DNA of 64,000 nt. It comes from Paraescarpia echinospica. Its lineage: Eukaryota; Annelida; Polychaeta; Sabellida; Siboglinidae. The stretch is from contig CM034542.1 in assembly GCA_020002185.1 (NCBI GenBank), positions 59,752,097-59,816,096 on the forward strand. Direction: 5' to 3'. The translations under genes were made by a program, and so were the position numbers. Positions 22,801-37,000 of this stretch are shown here, in pieces (within the stretch, counting starts at the first letter, position 1; the number at the start of each line of letters is the position of its first letter). A model generated the notes under the pieces. The model searched no databases, was not told where the DNA came from, and was given only the letters and a program-made list of their open reading frames with translations.

Positions 22801-25800
22801 AAAGACTAATTTGTATGATTGTAAGTACAAACATGTTATTGACATTCATATATGGTTTTTTGGTAAACAAATGCATATTAAGTTTGATACAGCTTCATAA
22901 ACATTTTGCTACAATGTTGAAAGACAGCAAAAATCCATACTGCATTTTTGGCACGATCCCTTCACCAAACATAAAACCATCCTGTGCAATTTTGGGTAAA
23001 CACAAGTCGAGTTCATATGCCAAGTTATGGCTTTGTAAGGATTGTAGTTTTTATAGAAAGTTACATTAAGTAATACTTCCTGGTTGTTACAATTATAAGG
23101 GTGTCACCAGATGCTTGTTTTTTGCTTAGAAATGTAACTTTTTGTACTGGCATGTGGCTTATTTCAACACAATTTGAGACACTTCTATTACTGAGATTTC
23201 CCCCCAAGGTTTTCCCGCCAAGTTGTCTCATGATATTGTGTTATGAAGGGCCATGTGTTGAACTTGTTGTGGTAGACAAGATTGATTGATACCTGCTGGG
23301 GTCAGTCACGTGTCATTGCAAATGGCAGCTGAGGTCGGGCATTATCGGAGAATAAACAAAACTACCACCAGTATTTGGTGATTTGACAGCGTGATGCATT
23401 TAGGTAATTATAATACAACAGCATAGTGGCATGAGAATAACCAGACTATATGATCTGCATTCATGGTGAATGAATTTATGTTTGAACTGGGCTGATGCAC
23501 ACGTGATCGTCACTATGGAAACATCGTCAGTTTCCAAGAATCTGAAAAGGGACTTTCCACAGACACACTAAAACTAATAGGTTTTAAAGGACTGACTGGT
23601 GTCATATGGTGACAGTGCCTTGGTTTTTTTAATAGTACACATGTTCATACGGACACCTACTAAAGTTCTATGATGAACAAAATAAAGAAATCAACTGACA
23701 CGATACCCGGTGCAGCTACCTTAATAATGTAATAGTGTATTTAATAATGTAATAGTGTATTTAATAATGTAATAGTGTATTTAATAATGTAATAGTGTAT
23801 TTAATAATGTAATAGTGTATTTAATAGTACTTTTTTAATTATCTACAGAAAAGATTTAGTTCATTACACCTGGCAGTTTGTGACTGCAGACTGCCAGGCC
23901 AGCAAATGCACTTGCACAAAATGTTTTTAATTTGTCATGTAAACAAACCAGCCATGCGTTTGAGCCCAGCTGAACTTTGACGGGACTGTAGCTATGTGTT
24001 TGAGCCCAGCTGAACTTTGACGGGACTGTAGCTATGTGTTTGAGCCCAGCGGAACTTTGACGGGACTGTAGCTATGTGTTTGAGCCCAGCGGAACTTTGA
24101 CGGGACTGTAGCTATGTGTTTGAGCCCAGCTGAACTTTGACGGGACTGTAGCTATGTGTTTGAGCCCAGCGGAACTTTGACGGGACTGTAGCTATGTGTT
24201 TGAGCCCAGCTGAACTTTGACGGGACTGTAGCTATGTGTTTGAGCCCAGCGGAACTTTGACGGGACTGTAGCTATGTGTTTGAGCCCAGTGGAACTTTGA
24301 CGGGACTGTAGCTATGTGTTTGAGCCCAGCGGAACTTTGACGGGACTGTAGCTATGTGTTTGAGCCCAGTGGAACTTTGACGGGACTGTAGCTATGTGTT
24401 TGAGCCCAGCGGAACTTTGACGGGACTGTAGCTATGTGTTTGAGCCCAGCGGAACTTTGACGGGATTGTAGCTATGTGTTTGAGCCCAGCGGAACTTTGA
24501 CGGGACTGTAGCTATGTGTTTGAGCCCAGCTGAACTTTGACGGGACTGTAGCTATGTGTTTGAGCCCAGTGGAACTTTGACGGGACTGTAGCTATGTGTT
24601 TGAGCCCAGCGGAACTTTGACGGGACTGTAGCTATGTGTTTGAGCCCAGTGGAACTTTGACGGGACTGTAGCTATGTGTTTGAGCCCAGCGGAACTTTGA
24701 CGGGACTGTAGCTATGTGTTTGAGCCCAGCGGAACTTTGACGGGACTGTAGCTATGTGTTTGAGCCCAGCGGAACTTTGACGGGACTGTAGCTATGTGTT
24801 TGAGCCCAGTGGAACTTTGACGGGACTGTAGCTATGTGTTTGAGCCCAGCGGAACTTTGACGGGACTGTAGCTATGTGTTTGAGCCCAGCGGAACTTTGA
24901 CGGGACTGTAGCTATGTGTTTGAGCCCAGCTGAACTTTGACGGGACTGTAGCTATGTGTTTGAGCCCAGCGGAACTTTGACGGGACTGTAGCTATGTGTT
25001 TGAGCCCAGCGGAACTTTGACGGGACTGTAGCTATGTGTTTGAGCCCAGCTGAACTTTGACGGGACTGTAGCTATGTGTTTGAGCCCAGCGGAACTTTGA
25101 CGGGACTGTAGCTATGTGTTTGAGCCCAGCGGAACTTTGACGGGACTGTAGCTATGTGTTTGAGCCCAGTGGAACTTTGACGGGACTGTAGCTATGTGTT
25201 TGAGCCCAGCGGAACTTTGACGGGACTGTAGCTATGTGTTTGAGCCCAGCTGAACTTTGACGGGACTGTAGCTATGTGTTTGAGCCCAGCTGAACTTTGA
25301 CGGGACTGTAGCTATGTGTTTGAGCCCAGCGGAACTTTGACGGGACTGTAGCTATGTGTTTGAGCCCAGCGGAACTTTGACGGGACTGTAGCTATGTGTT
25401 TGAGCCCAGTGGAACTTTGACGGGACTGTAGCTATGTGTTTGAGCCCAGCGGAACTTTGACGGGACTGTAGCTATGTGTTTGAGCCCAGCGGAACTTTGA
25501 CGGGACTGTAGCTATGTGTTTGAGCCCAGACGGAAGCTATGTGTTTGACGGGACTGTAGCTATGTGTTTTGAGCCCTGTGACTTTGACCCTGTAGAACTT
25601 TGACGGGACTGTAGCTATGTGTTTGAGCCCAGCGGAACTTTGACGGGACTGTAGCTATGTGTTTGAGCCCAGTGGAACTTTGACGGGACTGTAGCTATGT
25701 GTTTGAGCCCAGCGGAACTTTGACGGGACTGTAGCTATGTGTTTGAGCCCAGCGGAACTTTGACGGGATTGTAGCTATGTGTTTGAGCCCAGCGGAACTT

Positions 25801-28800
25801 TGACGGGACTGTAGCTATGTGTTTGAGCCCAGCGGAACTTTGACGGGACTGTAGCTATGTGTTTGAGCCCAGTGGAACTTTGACGGGACTGTAGCTATGT
25901 GTTTGAGCCCAGTGGAACTTTGACGGGACTGTAGCTATGTGTTTGAGCCCAGTGGAACTTTGACGGGACTGTAGCTATGTGTTTGAGCCCAGTGGAACTT
26001 TGACGGGACTGTAGCTATGTGTTTGGCTAAATCATAATTTCCCAACACAAGTCAAGAATCAAACAAATACGAACCTATCAGAAGTTCATCAGACTGGGTG
26101 GTTCAAATGAGTGATATTTTTACTTATTTCGCAGCAAAAGCAGTCACTTAGGTGTGTGCCTCCCACGGCTGCGCCCCGAGTGGCCCTTCAAGAGATCGTC
26201 GTAGATGTGTGAGAGTCGATACAGTCCTTCGTATTGGTTCGTGCAGTCCTTGGTTTTTTTGTTTTTGCTTTTTTCTCTGTACCGTTGATATGGTCCACTG
26301 TGGATACCTGCATCTCTTTATGACTTCTTTGATGCGTTCAATTTCTTTGTGTTTATCTTCCTCCTCTGTGACAAGCGTTTCACATCTGTTTAGTAGTGTA
26401 TGGATCACTCCCATCTTGATGATGTGAGGAGAAATTTAGATATTGGTCCGTGTGAGTACTCTTCCGGAAGATCAGAAGTTTCACCTCCCCCGATTCCTTT
26501 CTGACTAGTAATGTGTCTAAAAATGGCATCTTTCCTTCTGTTTCCTCTTCATGTGTAAATGTTATGCTGTTAGTTTCATCCACTGTGTTAAGATGGTCGG
26601 TCAGGTGTTGTGTCATCCCTGCCTTTATAACTTCGAGAATGTAATCGACATATCGTTTCCACATTCTTGGTTTACATGTGACAAGGGCTGTGGTGATGGC
26701 CTCTTTCTCGAGATGTTCCATAAGGAGGTTGGCAACAATGGGGGACACAGGGCTACCAATGGCTGGGCAAAATTTCTGTCTGAACAAACCCTACACCAGA
26801 AACTGTCTGAACAAACCCTACACCAGAAACAACAGAAAAACATTGGAAAAGGAGATGAACAAATCACATGACACAGCAAAATCATATAGTAGACTGGGAG
26901 GGGGCCAAATTTATGTACAGGGAGTCGGACTGGAGGTCAAGAGGCATCAAAGAAGCGATCTGGATTAGAAAAACCAAGGACAGCGTGAACCGAGACGATG
27001 GGCGGCACCGGCTCTCACACATCTATGACGAACTCTTGAAGAGCCACCCAGGGCACAGCCATGAGGGGCACACACCGGAGTGACTACGTCTGCGCTGAAG
27101 GACTACTGTGTCGCCATCTAGCGGTAGTCGTCTGAAGAAGACTGCTAAAAGCAGTCGAATCGTCATGAGAACAAAAGGTAAACTGATTGTGAAATAAGTA
27201 AAATTATCACTCATTTTATCAGAGTATCAGTTCGTAAATCATTTTATAATTTGTTTGATAATTTCACCAAAACAAAATAAAAAATATGCACAAATGAACA
27301 AGGATTTCATAGTGAATACTACCAGAAGGCAGCTTGCCTTATTCACAAAATTTGTCAGGGGGTGCAGCTAGTGTAGTGGTTAGCACATCCGCTTGGCATG
27401 CCAGCACTCTGAGTTCGAAACCTGGAGTGGGCAGGCATGATATTTCGTGTAAAATCCTGGCTCTCAACATTGGGGACTGTGCATCCCTCGTGACTCGGAG
27501 ATCACGTTAATGTCTCATCTTAATTAAGGATGTAAAAGAAACACTGAGGACGACAAGCATCCTGGCAGTGATCACCCTTAGTGCCAGCATAGAAAGGTCA
27601 GTTTGGCAATAATGTTCTGAAAAAGGCTGACTAGTTGAATGAGACCTCATAAGACCATTACATTGTAACCACAATAATAAACGTTGCCGAGCTCAGGAAA
27701 CAATTAGAATTAGAGCAAGTCAGAAAAATTAGCAGCAAGAGTCACACAGATAGAGTACTTTAAGTGTACCTACTTCAGAAAGATTTCAGGGATTTCTGTT
27801 CCATGTTCAAATTGATCATCATACCGGACAAAATGTGCTTCAAACTCAAGATATGCATCCTAGAAGAAGAAACAGATCTGTACAATTGATTCTGTTGACC
27901 AGCCTTCTGTAATGAAGGCAGCAAAATAACAATTTTGAGACTGTGTGGAGGTGCACACGAATGAGTAGGTGAAAAACGAGTGAGCAAGCGAGTAAATAGT
28001 ATATGCTGCATTAACAGCACATCATTTCATAGAATTATAATATTTTTTAAAGAAATATCTGGACAGTGAAAGTGCATGAGCACCCTGCCTAGGCATATGA
28101 TATATGACAAGTCCCTAGCACGCGATAATTCGGTATCAGACAGAATATGGACCCCCATAGAAAATGGACCCAGGGATCCATATTCTATTACAGAATGTGG
28201 ACCCCCCTTATAGAATTTGGACCCCCATTAAAAAGCTGAAAAAAATGATCAAATAGTATAGTGCAATACGGAAAATATTGTTCATGCCTCCAAGATTTGC
28301 ATGGGCAGTAAGTGCAGTTTGTAGATTGTAACTTGAATGTCACAGCCATCATTTATATAAATTTTGTAACAATAAAAATATATTATTTATACATTTTAGC
28401 CACCCTTTGCATTAAAATGCCAGTTGTCATTAACTTTGTACAGTGTATGCTATAAATTGCTAAGATGTGTGAATATAAATCTAGTTTATGTTCCGTTTGG
28501 TGGGATGGTTTAATAAGTATAAGTAAGAGTTATATCCATTCATTTATTGTCTTCTCAACTAAATACACATCTCCATGCATTGTCTCCAGTTAACTATACA
28601 GAACAAGAACAACAAATTTTGAAGGGTACATATTAATATTCATAGTAACTAAATTGCATAATAACATTGCACATTGTTATTTCGCACTGTCAATGAAATT
28701 ACAATTTCTCAGCTAAATACAGGTTTGCCAAAAATGCATACATACTGTTACGTAATAAAAATTATAATGCAGTTTATAAAGTGTACCTTGAATTGAACCC

Positions 28801-30969
28801 ACCCCACAAAACCAAGGGGGAAGAAGATCAAACATTAAACATTAAACACAAAAACACTTGTAGTGACCACTCCATGTGTCCTTTGGCACACACGCACGCA
28901 CAATTAGAATCCTGGCTCAAAGTGCTCACATGCATTGTTCCGGAAGATGGCCTGATCTGAAGATTCAAAGTGGCAGTGCTCTGTACCACTGCCAACAGTA
29001 GATCGTCTGATCTTCCTTCCTTGCATAAGGAGAAAAGGTCCAAATGGTTGTGGCCAGGAGACTGGTAGCTACAAACATCACTTTGGTCGCATATTCTCCG
29101 AGTTGTTCCTTGGAGTTGCTTGTTGCATAGTTGGGCTGACTGGAAATGCTACTAAACTGATCATTGCTTTCTTTCATCTACTGCACAAGAAGAGCATGGA
29201 TGAGACTAAGTGCCAGTCAGGAAGACGGAAATACACCTAAAGAAATAATTCCCATCTCCTCTGATGTCCATTATTCTTGAAGGCTCATACTGAATGGTTG
29301 TCTGAGAGTCTGGTTTAATCTTCTTCAGTACCTGACAACCCAGCTGCTGTGCATGTTCCAGTTGCCATGCGTGGCCAACACTAGCAAAGATCAATGCTGG
29401 GGCATCAGCAGCCTGTGCATCAGTGATTTTGACTTTAGCTTCTTGATGGATTTTTCAACAAGTTGAGAGAAGCAGCATTCCAGGGCAGCATCCAGTGCAT
29501 CCTCATCTCAAACGGCCTCATGAGTCTCACCTACTGGGAACTATTGCTCCACCAGCAAAGTCGGTTCTTTCCCAAATGTAAGGAAGTATGGCGTCTTCTT
29601 CGTTGACTTGTATACATTGGTTCTGTATGCAAGGAGTACTTGATCGATGAAGTCATCCCAATTGTACACTGGTTCTGTACACAATGAGTACTGGATCGAT
29701 GAAGTCATCCCAATTGTACACTGGTTCTGTACGCAAGGAGTACTGGATCGATGAAGTCATCCCAATTGTACACTGGTTCTGTACGCAAGGTGTACTGGAT
29801 CGATGAAGTCATCCCAATTGTACACTGGTTCTGTATGCAAGCTTTGTCAAGAAACTTTTGCAAGCTGATGTTTAATTTAATTTTGGCTTTGTACTGACAC
29901 TATCTCACACAACACACATCTTTACCATGTTGATGCTAACAAGTATCAACATAGTACACAAGATCATCTTTATCATGTTGATGCTAACAAATATCAATGT
30001 AGTACACAAGATCATCTTTATCATGTTGATGCTAACAAGTATCAACGTAGTACACAAGATCATCTTTACCATGTTGATGCTAACAAGTGTCAACGTAGTA
30101 CACAAGATCATCTTTATTATGATCATGCTAACAAATATCAACGTAGTACACAATATCATCTTTATCATGTTGATGCTAACAAGTATCAACGTAGTACACA
30201 AGATCATCTTTACCATGTTGATGCTAACAAGTATCAACGTAGCACCTAAGATCATCTTTATCATGTTGATGCTAACAAGTATCAATGTAGCACACAAGAT
30301 CATCTTTATTATGTTGATGCTAACAATTATCAACGTAGTACACAAGATCATCTTTACCATGTTGATGCTAACAAGTATCAATGTAGTACATAAGATCATC
30401 TTTACCATGTTGATGCTAACAAGTATCAATGTAGTACATAAGATCATCTTTACCATGTTGATGCTAACAAGTATCAATGTAGTACACAAGATCATATTTA
30501 CCATGTTGATGCTAACAAGAATCAATGTAGTACACAAGATCATCCTTACCATGTTGATGCTAACAAGTATCAACGTAGTACACAAGATCATCTTTACCAT
30601 GTTGATGCTAACAAATATCAACGTAGTACACAAGATCATCTTTATCATGTTGATGCTAACAAATGTCAACGTAGTACACAAGATCATCTTGATCATGTTG
30701 ATGCTAACAAATGTCAACGTAGTACACAAGATCATCCAAAATATCTATGTAAAATGTTTAACATGTTTTATAAAAATACAAAAGTTGATGAACGCGAAAA
30801 TTGCTGTCGTTGTTTACAATGTAATTTATAAGATGGCCAGCTGCCACAAACCGTCATTTCTGCAAGTAAATACAGAACAATTTATTTTTCTTCTGGCAAA
30901 TAGTTGATGTCACACTAGTCTATATAAAATAAATAGAAACCTGGATTTTTTTAACAAAATGTCCAATGC

Positions 30970-31001
<32 letters not shown>

Positions 31002-34000
31002 GTTTGTCCGTCTGTCTGTCTCTCTGTCTCTCTGTCTTTCTCTGTCTCTTCTCTCTCTCTCTCTCCCTCCCTCCCTACCTCCCTAAAAACTAGCTATTAG
31101 CAACTACAATCAAGAATAGCCAGCTGCAACTACTAAAAATGTTCTCCACATGGCGCATTGTATGGCATATGATTTTATAGTTTTATTTAATTTATGCAGC
31201 TTTATGTAAAGCGCCTGAGAGCGTTTTATCTCAAGTGGATTCGGGTGCTATATAAATTCTGTTATTATTATTATAGCAACAGTTCGTACAAGTGTACCTC
31301 TGAATCGAAGGGAATATGAGAAACCAACATATGAGCTGGCATATTGATATACACATCAAGGAAACGGGCGTTTGATGCATCACCACAGCGTTATGGTCAA
31401 AGACGCTCTACGTGCTTATTGATCAAGCACTGGGGGCTTGTCAATGCATAACATTGATAATATCCTTGGATGTATGTTCAATCGTTCACGAGCTTGGTGA
31501 CTCGCCGTTCAGATCCCAAAATGGCGACGCCGCCGCCGTCATGCTCTTCTACATCCATGAGTTCCTGCTTGGTCTGCGCGACTCAGCCTGTACACGTTCT
31601 TTGGCAATTATTCAAGATACGTCTGAATGCATTAGGAACAAGAGCACAATGAAAAAACACACGAGGGGCAGTCGTAGTGGTGTAAGAGCACGACTCAGGC
31701 GACTTCCAACGAAACCCCCGCTTCCCACAATTGTGTTTGGCAATGCACAGTCGTTACGCAACAAGATGGACGAGCTGTTTACAAACATCAAGTACAACTG
31801 TGCATACAGAGACGCTTGTATACTAACTTTCTGCGAAACCTGGACTAACAGCTGCACCCTCGATAGTGAAGTACATCTGGATGGCTACGAATTACTGAGA
31901 GCAGATAGGACAAGTGATTCAAGAAAGAACAGAGGTGGAGGTGTGTGCCTTTATATCAACAAAACATGGTGCACAAACTATACAATCTACGATCAAGTGT
32001 GTACTCCAGACGTTGAACTACTTACACTTTCTCTGAGACCTTTCTACCTGCCCAGGGAATTCACCAACGTTATCTTGTGCAGTGTCTACGTCCCGCCTAA
32101 AGCTAACTGTAAGTCCGCAGCTGACGTCATAGCGGGATCGCTGTCTAGACTCCAGTCAAAACACCCTGATGCACCCATCGTCATAGTGGGCGACTTTAAC
32201 ACATGCACCCTGGATGGTGTACTGCCGTCCTTTCAGCAGCAAGTGACCTGTCTCACCCGTCACAACAAAACAATTTACCTGTGTTATAGCTCAATCAAAG
32301 ACGCATACACCTCGCAGTGTCTCCCTCCCCTGGGGCGGGCAGATCATAACATTGTTCATCTACTGCCCAAATACCATCAACAACTTAAACGTGTTCCGCC
32401 TGTCAAACGACAAGTCAAGGTGTGGACTACAGACGCAGTAGAACTGCTGAAAGGTTGTTATACCTGCACAGACTGGCATGTCCTCTTCAAGGGCACCTGA
32501 GACAGAATTGAGCGTGCCGATATCGTCACTGACTACGTTACATTTTGTCAAAACTCCATCATCCCAGAAAAGACTGTCACTGAATACTCTTAACACCAAA
32601 CCCTGCATCACACAGAGTGTAAAGAAGGCAGTGATCAATAAACAGAAAGCTTTCAAATCTCGAGATGCCGCTGCCATCAGAGAGGCCAAAGCAGTGCTTA
32701 GGGCAGAAATTGGCCGTGCCAAATCAGCCTTTCGAGACAAAGTTGAACTTCAATATCAGACCATGAACACTCGTGAGGCCTTCAGAAATCTCAAAGCGAT
32801 GGCTGGTGATGTCAGTGCCAATCAAAATCTAAAATCTTATACAATGCCTGATGCTACAGAGCTAAACAAATTCTATACTCGCTTCGACAGCAAGGACTTT
32901 ACATCCAAGTGCACAGAGCTTCTGGTAACCATCCCATCCCCCTCCCCAGGAGAGATCATCATCCCCGAAGACAACGTGACTCACCAGTTCAAGAGGACCA
33001 ATACAAGGAAAGCTTCTGGGCCTGATAACATATCGAGCCATCTTCTCAGTTCATACGCTGATGAACTGGTGTCTGTGTTCTCACAGCTGTTCCAGGAGTC
33101 TGTAAATACCGGCATCATTCCCGATCTCTGGAAAACCAGCACCGTCAATCCTGTGCCTAAAATATCCTCCCCTCAGGATCCCAACCACTACAGACCAGTG
33201 GCTCTCACCTCTCTTCCAGTGAAAGACCCGGAGAGGCTAGTCCTGACCAACCTCTCTCCACACATGTCTAACAGTTCCAGGAGTCTCTGCCTAAAACATC
33301 CTCCCCTCAGGAACCCAACCACTACACACCAGTGGCTCTCACCTCTCTCCCAAGGGGCGTGTCTCAATATGTCATACACAGTAACTTAATCTGACGTGTC
33401 ACCACAGCATCATGGTCAAAGAAGCTCTACGTGCTTATTGGTCAAGCACTAGGGGCGTGTCTCAATATGTCATACACAGTAACTTAATCTGACATGTCAC
33501 CACAGCATCATGGTCAAAGAAGCTCTATGTGCTTATTGGTCAAGCACTAGGGGCGTGTCTCAATATGTCATACACAGTAACTTAATCTGACGTGTCACCA
33601 CAGCATCATGGTCAAAGAAGCTCTATGTGCTTATTGGTCAAGCACTAGGGGCGTGTCTCAATATGTCATACACAGTAACTTAATCTGACGTGTCACCACA
33701 GCATCATGGTCAAAGAAGCTCTATGTGCTTATTGGTCAAGCACTGGAGGCGTGTCTCAATATGTCATACACAGTAACTTAATCTGAGGTGTCACCACAGC
33801 ATCATGGTCAAAGAAGCTCTGTGTGCTTATTGGTCAAGCACTGGGGGCGTGTCTCAATATGTCATACACAGTAACTTAATCTGACGTGTCACCACAGCAT
33901 CATGGTCAAAGAAGCTCTACGTGCTTATTGGTCAAGCACTGGGGGCGTGTCTCAATATGTCATACACAGTAACTTAATCTGACGTGTCACCACAGCATCA

Positions 34001-37000
34001 TAGTCAAAGAAGCTCTACGTGCTTATTGGTCAAGCACTGGGGGCGTGTCTCAATAATCATACATAGTAACTTAATCTGACGTGTCACCACAGCATCATGG
34101 TCAAAGAAGCTCTACGTGCTTATTGGTCAAGCACTGGGGGCGTGTCTCCATATGTCATACACAGTAACTTAATGGACCACTTGATAAATGACCTGCCAGA
34201 CCAAGTGTCCTCTACTGCATGCCTGTTTGCTGATGACTGTCTCCTGTACCGAAACATCAACTCACAAGATGATGCAAATACATTACAAGATGACATAGAC
34301 AAGCTGCAGATATGGGAAAAGAACTAGCTGATGAAGTTTAATCCGGACAAGTGCGAAATTTTCCTAATTAACAACAGAAGGAAGAAGAGAATTGTCAGCA
34401 ACTACTCTGTCCACGGACAACAAGGATGTCAATGGAGCCAAGTACCTTGGTGTAACCATCGACAGGACACTAACATGGAGTGAACACATCAACAACGTGA
34501 CAAAGAAGGCCAACAGCACCAGAGCTTTCATACAGCAGATCATCAGCAGATGCCCCCAAGCCATCAAAGCATTATGCTATCAGACGTTCATTAGACCCAT
34601 CATGGAATATGCAATGACAGTATGGGATTCTTCTACAGAGAAGAACATCAAGTCTGGAGAATGTTCAATGACAAGCTTCGTGAAGAACGACTACCGTCGA
34701 CGCAGCAATGTGACAACCATGATCGAAAGTCTGAAATGGGAGACCCTTGCGAGTAGGCGGGATAATGCCAAGCTCATAATGGTCTACTGCATCAGGAACA
34801 ACTTAGTGGATACAACAACGACTTCACTTACCACCGCTTCAACTCGTACCAGAGGCAACGCACATCGCTACTTCCAGACATTCACCCGCATACAAGCACT
34901 CATTCTTTCCAAGCACCATCAAATCATGGAACAAATGCACACAACAGCTAGTTAGCAAACAATCACTGGACTCATTTAGAAAGCATCTCCTCTCCATGCC
35001 TACCTAAAGTAATTAACCTATGCTCACAAAGCTATAGACTATAAGGTCTCCTAATCTGTCTAAACTTGTCAAAAAAACAACTCCAATTTTGAAAATATAT
35101 TCTAAGTAAATGACAGGCATGATAGTGTTGATTGTATTTACAAATGGTTAGATTGTATTAACTCTTCTAGTTGTATGGCCCACACAGTTGCCTTTTGTTT
35201 CACTTTAAATACAACATAATCAAATAATGATAAAAGCTGTATTACAAACTACCATCACTTGTGCAAGGATGTTGTGAGTAGAAATATAAACAAACATACC
35301 TGGTTTGCCGTAGGCAGCACATGTTCCCCAAACAGTGTGTCTAGGATAGAAACATACATAGTGCTACGAAGAAGGGCCATCAAGTCACCTCTACCTGAAA
35401 GAGAAGTATCAAAGATCCACTTAACAGTCAGTCTATGTTGTCATTATAGTCCAGTAAATTTAGGCCCAAATTTGCCTAACCTAGACAAAATAGCAACATA
35501 AACAGTGGGACACAAACTCCAAACACCTACCAAACAACATATCAAAACTCGGACAAAATTTAGGCAGTGGTAAATATTAAATTTGTATAAATTAAAAATG
35601 GCTGCTCAAACCAATATATTTTGTGTTAATAATTATGATTCCATATTTAAGGAAGAACTGCTCAAATTAAGTAAATAAAAAAAAAATAGAAAGTGCATCG
35701 TCACTCTGATGTTTGTACATGACTGGAAATCCAAGATGGCTGCCATTTCCAAGATGGCCGCAAAGTGGTCCTCAAATATCCACCATCAATATAGCAATAG
35801 GAGCTTATTTTCAATAATCGCATACCTTTATTACCCTGAATGCCAGCTCAACAGTTTACTGCGATCATGGTATACTGCGCATGCGTAAAAACCCAACTTC
35901 CTGTTACACGGTAGTGCATATTCACGGCATCACAGGAACTAGTTATTATGTTGTGGGCCATGTCACATTAGGAATAAGAGCAACATAAAAACCTATCACA
36001 CAAGGTGAAGAAATCTTTAACCAAACAAAATTGGATGTTTAATAAGACAAACTGTTAATGCTCTATCCAACTAAATCAGACCTGGGGTTGATGCCACATT
36101 AGCAATTCTAAATATTTCTTAAAACTGTCTTCGGCATCTGTGTGTATAGAGCACCGTCTGGAGATCGGGCAATTCTGCTAGTAAATGTAATAATTGTTAT
36201 CACACAAAGAGTTCACAGAAACAAATTTATTTTATTCTTCAAACATAATTACATCCTTACACTTTGATTTACAATGTTGCTATGATATCACTGACACACA
36301 CTACGGAACTTAAATGATGATGCGAGAAGCTGCTAGGTGAATGGCTGACGTACCAACTTTCCCCCACTTTGTGAGTTGCTGTGCAAACTTCACATTGAGT
36401 TGTGCACAGAAGGTGTGAAGGTGAGGAGCGGCTAGCTTCCCCTTGATGGTGTCATGGACCTTCTGGTGAACCTCATAGAATGACTCCTCTGATATGGATG
36501 CTACAACAAGTCATAGGAATACGTCAATGTGTGGCTGTGCATTACTTCCAGTACACTACGATGCACAACATTTTAACAGACCTGCCACATTTTCTTGGTT
36601 GAAGTCCACATTTTTTATTTGGGTTTGTGTACAAATCTGCAGGTATAAATCCATGTTACATTTCTTTTTGACTAAAAGGCTAATAGCACTCCTATATAAG
36701 TAAATATATCCACATCACCATACATCCACATCATCATATCCACATCACCTGACAGTCAAGAAACAAATGTATGTCTGTGTGGCCAAATGTGTAGGGAAAG
36801 TGCTGAGTGTAATAACAAAACTTGGCACTTTAACTAAAGAACATTGTTTGCCACCCGTGCAGATTTTGACAAATTGTAATTGCAACAACTACTAACTTGA
36901 TTATTAATGGACTGATAAGCATTATACTCTTTTAATGTCATTCTTTATTTACCTATCCATGTTACAATAAATTCTAAAGTTATATACATATATATCGCTA

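Noticed and set aside
23953..26026. CRISPR-like regular repeat
   Set aside because: There are no unique spacers, the unit is contiguous and the genome is eukaryotic.
28141..28232. GAATATGGA...TCCATATTC inverted repeat
   Set aside because: Arises from a short repeated TATGGACCCCC motif. No TIR, no duplication, no larger structure.
29905..30907. Long frames on both strands (276 and 326 codons)
   Set aside because: They are translations of a 48-bp repeat, open only because 48 is a multiple of 3. No domain or flanking gene structure.
35725..35770. Two CCAAGATGGC(T/C)GC motifs (YY1-like)
   Set aside because: Short motifs in a deep intron; too weak to call a regulatory site.
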